From: Shewanella sp. MTB7 | Lineage (GTDB): Bacteria > Pseudomonadota > Gammaproteobacteria > Enterobacterales > Shewanellaceae | NCBI RefSeq assembly: GCF_027571385.1 | Contig: NZ_CP085636.1 | Location: forward strand, 930,001-994,000 | DNA: 64,000 nt | Reading direction: 5' to 3' | In this document: positions 8,968 to 18,200 of the stretch, piece by piece | How the letters are laid out: each line of letters opens with the position of its first letter | How positions within the stretch are numbered: position 1 is the first letter of the stretch | Notes under the pieces: model-generated | Databases searched by the model: none | What the model saw: the letters and a program-made list of their open reading frames with translations, nothing else | Told to the model about the DNA's origin: nothing | Made by a program: the position numbers and the translations under genes

Positions 8968-10758
8968 ATGAAACATAATATCTTAGCTGCCGCTGTTGTG
9001 GCCGCACTATTCCAACCCGCTATTTCTTTTGAATCAAATGCTGCTGGTTTTAAACCTGCTCCTGCTGCAGGCCAATTGGGTGCGGTTCTTGTTAATCCAT
9101 ATGGTAACTCGCCGTTAACTGCAGTATTAGATTTGGGGAGTAAGCGCCCAACCGATGTGACGGTAACTGTTCACGGTAAGGGTAAGAAAGGAGTCGATAT
9201 TAGCTACCCAGTGGGTCAGCAAACGATCAATACCCATGATGGTATTCCTTTGTTTGGTTTGTATGCGGATCACAGCAACCAAGTCTCAGTAAAATTCAAG
9301 TTAGATGGCAAGACGATTAAAGAAGATTATAAAGTGCTGACAGGGCCTATCACTAATGAATATATGGATAACAGAAATATTACTGTTATGCAGGAAGTTC
9401 AGGTAAAGAAGGTCGCCAAAGGTTTTGAGAATCGTCTGTATATGGTCAACAGCCATACCTACAACCAGCAAGGCTCAGATTTACATTGGTCAGGCCAAAA
9501 AAGTAAAGATGCAGGTATATTCGAGTCGACGCCAGCTCTGGGATCTATGACGTTTGATAATGCACCTATGACTTACGTTATTGATACAAACGGTGATATT
9601 CGTTGGTGGCTAGATCAAGACGCTGTTTATGACGGTGTTGGTATCGATGCTAACAAGCGCGGCTATTTAATGGGACTGCATGATAATGGTGAAGGGCGTA
9701 TTACCTTTGTTCAAGGGCAGCAATATGGCACCTTCGACTTGTTAGGTAATTTTGACTCTCGTCGCCTGCCGCGTGGTTATATCGATGCCTCGCATGAACA
9801 CAATCTTATGCCAAATGGCCACTCTTTAGTTCGTGCGGCTAAAGCTAACTATAAAAACCCTCAGGGCGATATCGTTCATACGGTACGTGATCATATTCTA
9901 CAAATTGACCAACAGGGTAACTTAGTCGATGTGTGGAACCTGAACGAAATTATGGACCCATACCGCGATGCATTGTTGGAAGCGTTAGATATGGGCGCGG
10001 TATGTCTAAACGTCGATATTGACCAGATGGGTCAAACAGCTGAGATGGAAATTGATGCCCCTTATGGTGATATTCCTGGTATTGCTGCAGGACGTAACTG
10101 GGCTCACATCAACTCTATCGAATACGATCCAAAGGATGACTCCATCATTCTATCTTTCCGTCACCAAGGTGTAGCGAAAGTGACCCGTGACAAAGAAGTA
10201 AAGTGGATCTTGGCGCCTTATGAAGGCTGGAACAAAGAACTTTCAAAGAAACTGCTTAAGCCAGTGGATAAGAATGGTAAGCCTATCAAGTGTACTGAAA
10301 AAGGTGTGTGTGATGGTGACTTCGACTTTACCTACACTCAGCACACTGCTTGGCTGAATAACACTACGGGCAACCTGACGGTATTAGATAACGGTGACGG
10401 CCGTGCTCATGAGCAGCCTGCACTGCCAACAATGAAATACACTCGCTTCGTTGAATACAAAATTGACGATGAGAATATGACTGTTCAGCAAACGTGGGAA
10501 TACGGTAAGGATCGTGGCTATGACTGGTATAGCCCAATTACATCCAACGTAGAGTACATGGAAGATAAGAACACCATGTTCGGCTTCGGTGGTTCTATTC
10601 ACCTATACACTCCTGGCGAGCGCACTGTCGGTAAAATCAATGAAATTGGTTACGACGATATGAAGGTCAAAGTAGAGATTGATGTGTTGTCAGACAAGGC
10701 AAACTCGCCTCACTACCGCGCAATTATTGTGAACCCTACTAGCCAATTTGGTTTGTAA
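8968..10758 (+). CDS. assT: Arylsulfate sulfotransferase (ASST), copy 2
   Basis: Periplasmic enzyme of 596 residues with signal peptide (cleavage near Ala25-Ala26) and a strong TGGAGAAG Shine-Dalgarno. Family residues are intact: His276 (DASHEHN), His380 (GRNWAHIN), Arg398 (SFRHQ), the CX5C pair Cys442/Cys448, and His459 (TQHTAW). It is aligned with but well diverged from copy 1, so the two enzymes probably differ in aromatic donor or acceptor. It is followed, after a small hairpin, by a Tsx-like outer-membrane channel and a LysR gene in the same direction. Confidence 0.95.
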   Translation: MKHNILAAAVVAALFQPAISFESNAAGFKPAPAAGQLGAVLVNPYGNSPLTAVLDLGSKRPTDVTVTVHGKGKKGVDISYPVGQQTINTHDGIPLFGLYADHSNQVSVKFKLDGKTIKEDYKVLTGPITNEYMDNRNITVMQEVQVKKVAKGFENRLYMVNSHTYNQQGSDLHWSGQKSKDAGIFESTPALGSMTFDNAPMTYVIDTNGDIRWWLDQDAVYDGVGIDANKRGYLMGLHDNGEGRITFVQGQQYGTFDLLGNFDSRRLPRGYIDASHEHNLMPNGHSLVRAAKANYKNPQGDIVHTVRDHILQIDQQGNLVDVWNLNEIMDPYRDALLEALDMGAVCLNVDIDQMGQTAEMEIDAPYGDIPGIAAGRNWAHINSIEYDPKDDSIILSFRHQGVAKVTRDKEVKWILAPYEGWNKELSKKLLKPVDKNGKPIKCTEKGVCDGDFDFTYTQHTAWLNNTTGNLTVLDNGDGRAHEQPALPTMKYTRFVEYKIDDENMTVQQTWEYGKDRGYDWYSPITSNVEYMEDKNTMFGFGGSIHLYTPGERTVGKINEIGYDDMKVKVEIDVLSDKANSPHYRAIIVNPTSQFGL

Positions 10759-10771
10759 AGAAGATAAATTT

Positions 10772-10789
10772 CGGGCTCGTTAGGGCCCG
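10772..10789 (+). terminator. Small GC hairpin between assT copy 2 and the channel gene
   Basis: CGGGC (10772-10776) pairs with GCCCG (10785-10789). Without a U-run it is more likely an mRNA processing or attenuating hairpin than a full stop. Confidence 0.35.
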
Positions 10790-10808
10790 TTAATTTAGGA
10801 GGTTCGCA

Positions 10809-11567
10809 ATGAAATTATCAAGATCTATCTTAGCTGGGCTCATCGGGATGGGCTGTATAGGTTCGGTTAGCGCCGAAGTTCACTTTCAGCAAAATAATGT
10901 GATTGTTGGCTATGAGTATTTACTCGATGCCGAAGACAAAAACCCTAATCTCTACGATCAGGCCTATTTTGTATTAGGGCATACAACCTTAGCTGATTGG
11001 GGAAGTGCGACGGGTTGGTTGAGGTTTGAAAATCCACTGGACAGCTCGGAAAATCAGAAAGGTGAGGATGCAGGGGCAACAACCAAAGCCTGGTTGAAGT
11101 TAGATTATAACCTTGGCGACTCACTATTTAACCTATGGGGCCAGTCATTTACCTGTGCCAATAAACCTTGGATGGAGCAAAACTTCTACTTAGGCGGCTC
11201 CTACGATGTCGCTATTGGAAAACTCAAAGGTACGGTTGGTGTCGGTATGCAGTATGCGTATGGTAGTTTTTCTCCGACAGGAAAATCCTTTAATGGGGCC
11301 TCAGGTACTGCTGCGACGATAATGCTTGGCTATCCTTTGACACCGCATTGGTTTGCTAAGGCTTATTACGAAGCTCAATTTAACCGGAGCGACGAACATA
11401 GGGAAGTATTTGGATTCGATTCATACGGCCACCAGACTGTGGTTGGATTGGATTATAGGTTTAATTCGCAACTCTTCGTTAGCACCTTGTATAAGCATCG
11501 ACAAAGTTGGGGCGGGGCATTGAATGGCGGTGGAGAACTGTTATTTGAGGCGGGATACAACTTCTAG
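10809..11567 (+). CDS. Tsx-like outer-membrane channel protein
   Basis: Protein of 252 residues with a signal peptide ending S-V-S-A (about residue 22) and a C-terminal barrel signal G-Y-N-F. The aromatic, Gly-rich strands resemble the nucleoside-specific channel/OmpK (Tsx) family, short for a general porin. TTAGGAGG gives an excellent Shine-Dalgarno. It sits 50 bases after assT copy 2, parallel to the OprD-like porin of module 1. A role in passing the sulfotransferase substrates across the outer membrane is inferred from position. Confidence 0.75.
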   Translation: MKLSRSILAGLIGMGCIGSVSAEVHFQQNNVIVGYEYLLDAEDKNPNLYDQAYFVLGHTTLADWGSATGWLRFENPLDSSENQKGEDAGATTKAWLKLDYNLGDSLFNLWGQSFTCANKPWMEQNFYLGGSYDVAIGKLKGTVGVGMQYAYGSFSPTGKSFNGASGTAATIMLGYPLTPHWFAKAYYEAQFNRSDEHREVFGFDSYGHQTVVGLDYRFNSQLFVSTLYKHRQSWGGALNGGGELLFEAGYNF

Positions 11568-11573
11568 GGCTAG

Positions 11574-11623
11574 GGGATACTTAGTCATAAATACTGAGTC
11601 TAGTCGCAAATACTGAGTATCCC
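11574..11623. repeat. Inverted and direct repeats before the LysR gene
   Basis: GGGATACTTAGT (11574-11585) is inverted as ACTGAGTATCCC (11612-11623) with one mismatch. Inside, AAATACTGAGT occurs twice as a direct repeat (11589-11599 and 11608-11618), 19 bp apart, about two helical turns. It may be a hairpin or a regulator binding site in front of the LysR gene. Confidence 0.5.
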
Positions 11624-11748
11624 ATACTCCATATCTCAACTTTTCTATATGTGTGAACGACTTATTAGATAGAGCATCGGATGCTATTTTACCTCTATTG
11701 TTGCGGTTAATATCTAGCCAAATATGGAAACGTCTTCAAGGAAGTACG

Positions 11749-12756
11749 ATGACCACCAACGAGAGTGTTAAAGATCTTTCTGTTGCACATCTGCAACTAA
11801 TCGTCTGTCTTATTAAACATGGAAATGCCAGTGTTGCATCAGATGAGCTAGGAATGAGCCAGTCAACCATCAGTTACCATCTGCGTCGTGTGCGAAGCAT
11901 ATTTTCTGATGAGATGTTTGTACGAACGGGAAAAGGACTTAAGCCCACTGAACGTTGTCTTCAAGTCGGTCATTTTGCCCAAGATTTGATTAACCGTGTA
12001 GAGGAGGAGTTGATCCACGGCAATGACTTTGAGGCAACCCATATTGAGCGGGAGCTGAGCTTAATTGCTGATGACACCGCTTGTGGTTGGTTTGGCGAGT
12101 TATTTGTTGACCTGCAGAAGTCGATGCCTAAGGTAAACCTGTGTGCTCGCCCTTGGTATCTAAATGCATTGAAAGATTTAGATAGTGGTGCGGTGCACTT
12201 TGGGTTGCACATAATGCAAAGCGGTATCAAAGGAGTTTATGATGTTGAGGTCAGCCCCTGCTATCGTCTATGCGTGGTACGTGATGGGCACCCTCTGGTG
12301 TCGCAAGGTGAAGTGACACTGGAAGATCTGGCTATGTATCCGGTTATTTTGAATGACTTGGCAGGATGGAACAATAACGGTCACTCGGTTATGGAAACCG
12401 TTCTTAAAAAGCATGGTCTTAAAGCGAATCTCGTCGGGCGTTTAGGCTATGTAAATAGCATCTTTAGTGCGTTACAGGGTAGCAACGCGATTACCTATAC
12501 TTCAGCAGTGTCTCTACCTAAGGATCTATCTGGTCTGTGCTTACTCAAGGCACCGGCAGCACTTGATGCAGTCGAATGTAACTACCGGCTTTATATCAGT
12601 AAGACACGATATGGTTCTCAGGAAACCAATTACTTAATTGAGTTTCTTTATCAGTCTTTTAAAAGATTTGCGACTAATCAATATGAAAGAGCAGAAGTCG
12701 CGCCATTGATTAATAGAACTTGTGGCGAAAACAAATCTGCAAAAGCTCTTGTGTAG
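11749..12756 (+). CDS. LysR-family transcriptional regulator (sulfotransferase module)
   Basis: Regulator of 335 residues. I place the start at the ATG at 11749 because AAGGAAG lies 4 bases upstream; the open frame extends to a GTG at 11653 but that extension lacks LysR character. The HTH is near residues 19-50 (A-S-V-A-S-D-E-L-G-M-S-Q-S-T-I-S-Y-H-L). The remainder is a periplasmic-binding-protein-like effector domain. Codirectional with assT copy 2 and the channel gene, it is a plausible activator of this module by an aromatic inducer. That is inference from context. Confidence 0.85.
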   Translation: MTTNESVKDLSVAHLQLIVCLIKHGNASVASDELGMSQSTISYHLRRVRSIFSDEMFVRTGKGLKPTERCLQVGHFAQDLINRVEEELIHGNDFEATHIERELSLIADDTACGWFGELFVDLQKSMPKVNLCARPWYLNALKDLDSGAVHFGLHIMQSGIKGVYDVEVSPCYRLCVVRDGHPLVSQGEVTLEDLAMYPVILNDLAGWNNNGHSVMETVLKKHGLKANLVGRLGYVNSIFSALQGSNAITYTSAVSLPKDLSGLCLLKAPAALDAVECNYRLYISKTRYGSQETNYLIEFLYQSFKRFATNQYERAEVAPLINRTCGENKSAKALV

Positions 12757-12817
12757 TCATTAGGTCAATGACCATTGCTTAAATACATCCATTGTAAACT
12801 GAGCGTCAAAATAGGAA

Positions 12818-13978
12818 TCATAAGCCTTTAGATGCTGCAATGACCATCACTTTAACCTGTTCTAAAATTTGTGCTTCAGTGTCTGCATCATAACCAGTAA
12901 CTCTAGGTGTATGGATATGACCTACCGGGATCTTGCTGTTTAGCTGCTGACCGAGTAAGACGGCCCGATAAGATATCTCATTTGAAAGATAGCCGCCGCC
13001 AGAGCCTTCAACTGATATTGAGCTTTGTAGTTCGGCTAATGAACTTGCCTCAAAAGCCCCTTTGGCTAAGGTGGTGACGCTATGGTTATCGTTAACTTTC
13101 CATTTGCCTTCGACTGCTTGCATTGCTTTGACGGGCAGCGAAAACTCGACAAATTCTGGGCCGTTTAAGCTCTTTTCTTCGAACATCGGCGCTAAGGGAG
13201 CTTGCTTGTTCGCCCCAGTCTGTACATTGAGGTTATCAGGTGCGGCAGCACTACGATTACGACCTGGGAAGCGCTCAAGATCAAAGTCGTCACGTCCCAT
13301 ACTGACGGTAAAAATTATATCGACACTATTTTCGCGATAGATAGGCGTGAGAAGTGACTCTATAAGCCCCTGATCAAAATCAGTAAAACGAACTGGGATC
13401 ATTACCGTTTCTATTTGAGCTTTCTTGCCTGCGACGGTGAACTTATATCCATCCAGTGCTAGAGCGACTAAACCGGAAGGGTTACTTTGGTCAATATTTC
13501 GGTCTAGGAAAAAGGGATCGAAGCCACTGAGTAAAATTTTAATTTGAGCATCATCATCAAACTGAATATTACTCAAACCTCGAGATGATTTTTCAATTGC
13601 GTTGATGAGTATCTCTCGTTGCCATTGGACAATATTGAACGCGGGTTTAGTGGTTTTCAACTCTTTAAGCATGGCGAGCCGACTCCAATAGAGTGGCCTG
13701 TCATCTAAGGAACCTGATTGAACATCTCTGACGGCTTGCTGCCATAAACGTTCGCCTTGTCTGGCAGCGAGTTGAGTGACGGTAAACTCATCGGTATTTT
13801 GTCGATATTGCGATGCTAAACTGTTTACCAAGCCTTGGTAACGAGAGACTACGCTAGGCAGTGTTGTCGCTGCGTTTTCGAGCCTTAACTCTTCTACATC
13901 AAGTTCAACCTGTGCATAAGCGCTTGGTAAGAGGTTTAATAGGCCGATAAAGAGGAGTGCACTACTTACTCTGGTCAT
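12818..13978 (-). CDS. Secreted pyroglutamyl-peptidase-like protein lacking catalytic Cys
   Basis: About 386 residues from the ATG at 13978, chosen because it begins a clear signal peptide ending P-S-A-Y-A; the frame also extends to a TTG at 14038. After an N-terminal alpha-helical domain it resembles pyrrolidone-carboxylate peptidase (peptidase family C15): SGFDPFFLDR with a following S-N-P-S, an Asp/Glu-containing L-E-R-F motif, G-G-G-Y-L-S-N-E and G-H-I-H-T-P. The position of the catalytic Cys (Y-L-C-N in the family) is Ser332, while the Glu235 and His region are kept. It may be inactive, use Ser, or act as a binding protein. Its neighbours give no clue. Confidence 0.7.
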   Translation of the reverse strand: MTRVSSALLFIGLLNLLPSAYAQVELDVEELRLENAATTLPSVVSRYQGLVNSLASQYRQNTDEFTVTQLAARQGERLWQQAVRDVQSGSLDDRPLYWSRLAMLKELKTTKPAFNIVQWQREILINAIEKSSRGLSNIQFDDDAQIKILLSGFDPFFLDRNIDQSNPSGLVALALDGYKFTVAGKKAQIETVMIPVRFTDFDQGLIESLLTPIYRENSVDIIFTVSMGRDDFDLERFPGRNRSAAAPDNLNVQTGANKQAPLAPMFEEKSLNGPEFVEFSLPVKAMQAVEGKWKVNDNHSVTTLAKGAFEASSLAELQSSISVEGSGGGYLSNEISYRAVLLGQQLNSKIPVGHIHTPRVTGYDADTEAQILEQVKVMVIAASKGL

Positions 13979-14215
13979 AGAAAGTCCATTGATGAGGGAT
14001 TTAGTGATTAGTCTTAAGGAAAGTAATAAGGATTTCAATGCTGTTAACTTAATAACTTTTCTATTAACCAGTATGCAACACCAAAGCGTGTATGAAAAGC
14101 TGAGACTCAGGTATTTTGATCATGGCGGGGTAGATTTAAGCGATGATCTTTAACTCGATACAGGTGACTTTCTCTGTTTTATTTAGCGAGTAGCTTAACG
14201 TCAGTGATTGACGTG

Positions 14216-15127
14216 CTACACCATCATAGATTGCAGAGATTCATGGCTATTAAATCGCTTAGTGAAGAAATCTAAAAACACGCTGATATTTGTAGCAAGT
14301 TGTCGGCGGCTCGAGTAAACACCATATACCTTGAGAGGTTCGATTGGCCACTCTTGCAGTAAAGGGACTAATGAGCCATTGGCTAGTTCATTTTTACAGA
14401 CAGAGTTAGATAACATGGCGATACCAAAGTCATCCTGAACGAGCTGCTTTACCATAATGGCACTGTTAACTCTTACTTTACGATTAAAATTCACCATGGT
14501 TTTTCTAGCCCCTTTGCCTAAAGGCCAAATGGGTGCTGAACGCGAAGTCCCTAGTAATATACCGCTATGGTCTATCAGGTCTTGTGGAGTAGCCGGCGTT
14601 CCGTTCGCTTTAAGGTAACCGGGACTTGCCACTAAAATGGGCTGACGCTCAAGTAATAGTCGAGCGACAAGATCTGAGGATTGCAACGGTCCGTACTTAA
14701 TCGCAATATCATAGCCTTCTCCTACCAGACCCACTTCTCTGTCGGTAAACTGAACGTCTAACTCAACATTTGGGTAAAGACGCATAAAACTGCTGCACAG
14801 ATTAGCAATCAGCTCTTGGCTAAATGACACGGGAATGGCGATCCGTAATGAACCTGATACATCGTTATGAGTATTTTCAACCGTTGCTTTAGCAGCTTCT
14901 ATCTCATCTCTGATGCTAGTACAATGCTGATAAAAGAGTGCACCTACCTGAGTGAGACTCAAATTACGAGTATCTCGCTGCAGTAATCGTACGCCAAGTT
15001 GCTCCTCTAGTTGAGCAACCTTACGACTTATGGTTGATTTTGGCATGCCTATTTCACGGGCGGCTAGTGAGAAGCCTTTGGCTCTAACAACCGCTGCAAA
15101 CAGCATCATACCGTTAAGATCTGGCAT
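14216..15127 (-). CDS. LysR-family transcriptional regulator (acetyl-CoA carboxylase region)
   Basis: Protein of 303 residues with an N-terminal HTH near residues 18-40 (F-S-L-A-A-R-E-I-G-M-P-K-S-T-I-S-R-K) and the usual LysR effector domain. It is of the AaeR/DmlR-like type with M-M-L-F at the start. It is divergent from the large acetyl-CoA carboxylase gene, with about 120 bases between, so it may regulate it. In Shewanella a LysR gene next to this carboxylase is the usual arrangement, as far as I recall. Confidence 0.9.
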   Translation of the reverse strand: MPDLNGMMLFAAVVRAKGFSLAAREIGMPKSTISRKVAQLEEQLGVRLLQRDTRNLSLTQVGALFYQHCTSIRDEIEAAKATVENTHNDVSGSLRIAIPVSFSQELIANLCSSFMRLYPNVELDVQFTDREVGLVGEGYDIAIKYGPLQSSDLVARLLLERQPILVASPGYLKANGTPATPQDLIDHSGILLGTSRSAPIWPLGKGARKTMVNFNRKVRVNSAIMVKQLVQDDFGIAMLSNSVCKNELANGSLVPLLQEWPIEPLKVYGVYSSRRQLATNISVFLDFFTKRFNSHESLQSMMV

Positions 15128-15247
15128 ATTTTAGTCACTGTCTCAAATATGGAACAAAGCGTCTAGGCTAGTTTAATGGTATTTGACACCGTAACAAAGT
15201 TATATTTACGGGCTAAAAATTTTAGAGGCTAAGCAGAGGATCAATTG

Positions 15248-18200
15248 ATGACCAGCAACAATAAGCCCACAAACATGACTCAAGCTCAATCAGCCGATCC
15301 GCTTTTTCTTAAAGCTGAACACTTGGCACAAGACTTTTCACTGTTTCCTGAACACAGTAAACAGAGTTTATCTGAAGAGATTAAAGGTCTCTTAGGTGAC
15401 GATGCTATCCAGTCAAACCTTAAAGAACTGGAACAGCTAGATGTAGATGGTTATGTCACTCGAGTGATACAGCCGACGTTAGATAAGAGTCGACTCGGTG
15501 CTAGGCGCATCATTGCCGATCTTAAAGGTAAGTTAATTGCCGAAACCCATATTGGACCATTTTACAGTGCTGAAATTGAACTTAACTTCGGTACTCGTAC
15601 TCGTCGTTTAGGCTTTATCGCCCAAGAACGTACGACAAGCAACGGTGCTTGGTCACCAGAGCATCATTTAGAAGCCTGTAAGGCTATTCGTAAGTTTGCT
15701 GAACTGGCAATGCCTATCATCTATCTTATCGATACTCCTGGCGCTGATGCTGGTGAAGTGGCTAACAGCCAAAACCAAGCTCATACCATCTCCAAAGCGA
15801 TTGCTGAAAGTGTCAACGTTGATGTGCCTACTGTGGGTATCGTGATCGGTGCGGGCTATTCTGGCGGTGCAATCCCATTAGCCGCTGCTAACATTTTACT
15901 TTCAGTGCGAGACGGTATTTTTAATACTATCCAGCCACAAGGCTTACAGAGTATCGCGCGTAAGTACAACTTGTCTTGGCAGGAGTGTGCTAAATCAGTA
16001 GGCGTGTCTCCAGAAGAGTTATACACCTCAGGTTGCATCGACGGAATTATCGATTTCTCGCCATCGGATAAAGATGAGCGTCAACACAATCTTCGTCGCG
16101 CGATCATCAGCAGTGTTGAAGCTGTTGAGCAAGCTGCGGTGCAGTTTGTACGTGAGTCTGAGGACTTACGAGAGCACTATAACCGCAGTTTAAGCCGTTT
16201 CTTAATGCCTTCTAAAAATCTAGCGGCGCTTGAAGATCATGCTGAACTTGCTGTAGCAAATAACCCAACTATGCACCTTAACCTATTTGGTTGTGCTTAC
16301 CGGTATCTGCGTTATCTGACACTGCGTAGTCGTATTCATTCTATCTCTCAAGAACAGTATGGTCGTTTGTCTAAGGTCAGTGTTCCTGAAGGTGATCTAC
16401 TTGCCCGTATTGCGCAAGAGCAAGATCGTGTCTTCCAGTCTTGGTTATCAAACCCAGATAAACTGGTTTACGATGAAGAGTTAAATAAACTTTGGGGTAA
16501 CTTCATCGCTAAGCGTGATGATGTATCGACTGAACGTAACATGCTGACTCGTTTGATTTTGGGTGAACCAAAAGAGAACTATAAGAAGGCGCGTAAGGCT
16601 CTGTTATTTAACATCGGCTGGTCTTTATATCACCGTTGGAAAGGCAATGCCGAGAATAACTTCAAAGGGCTGATTCAGTACCTTGAAACCTTGCCTTCTG
16701 AAGTCACTCAGGTCGATTGGCCTGAGCTTAATGAGTTGACAGTACTCGACGTGGTTATTCACGACGAGTTACGTGAAGACTTTATCTGGCAGTGCCATAA
16801 TATCCTTATCTTCAACGCACTGTATGACAATGTTGTGGGCAACCTAGCGTCAATCGCGAAAGAAGCCATGATGTCGAAGAGCTTATCACGAGCGTCAGTG
16901 GATAACTTACTTCATGACTCAATCGATCGTGCATTATCGACTCAAGATACGGCCAATGATAAAGGTAAGTTCTACAAGTGGCTGAAGTTCTTTATGTCTC
17001 AGTCAAACCGCGCCGAACTATTAACCAAGACTGAGCAGTGGAAGAGTGTGGGTTTCCCTCAGCTAAACGATAGTTTGTTCGTTATTCTTACTTATTTCTT
17101 CGAGCGTTTACTGCCTGAGTATTTCGACAGCGAAAATGAGAATCACGAATACACTGGTGCGATTAATCCAGTGCGTATCGGTCGTCGTAAAGACTTCTGG
17201 AACCGTCTCACCATGGGTTATCAGGACCTGTTGATCCAGAAAGTGCTGCGTGATGAGAAGCGTAGCGGTAAGATGAGTTGGGAAAACATCATTAATAAAT
17301 TCTTTACCGATTTCGACGAATTTAATGCTGATAAAATGTCAGCTAACTTACTGAACTTCCCAGGTTTTCGTCTTTCAATTGAAGATGCATTAGATAAAGG
17401 TATTCGTCCTTGTGGGCTAATCACAGGTGTCGCAGATTTTGAGCAAGATGGTCAGCAGATGAAGGTTGGTCTTGCCGTGTCTAACACTGCATTCCAAGCA
17501 GGCGCATTTGATATGGCCAGTGCTGAGAAGTTCTCTGCGCTACTGATTGAATGTGCTAAGCGTAAGCTGCCTGTGATCTGCTTTATTAGTTCTGGTGGTA
17601 TGCAGACTAAAGAGGGAGCAGCTGCGCTGTTCTCTATGGCTGTGGTTAACGACCGCATCACACGTTTTATCCGTGATAACGAGTTGCCTGTATTGATGTT
17701 TGGTTATGGAGACTGTACTGGTGGTGCTCAGGCGAGTTTCGTGACTCATCCCCTTGTGCAGACTTATTACCTATCGGGTACCAATATGCCGTTTGCTGGT
17801 CAAATGGTTGTGCCAGCTTACTTGCCATCAACTGCGACATTGTCGAACTACTTGTCGAAAGTACCGGGTGCGATGGATGCTTTGGTTATCAATCCATTTA
17901 GTGACACGATTGATGAGCAGTTGTCGGGTATCGACCCACTGATGCCTAAACCTACCGCTAAGATTAAAGAGGTAATTGGTAAAGCATTATCAACATTGGT
18001 GCCAGAGATGTTGGTTGCCGATGAAGAGATTATCCAGAACGATCCTCGTCAGCTAATGAAGCCTATCAATAAAGTGTTAATCCATGCCCGTGGTTGTACT
18101 GCGGTTAAGCTTATTCGTAAGGCGCACGACAATAATATCAATGTCGTATTGGTTGCATCGGATCCGGACATGACTTCAGTCCCTGCTGATATGCTAAAAG

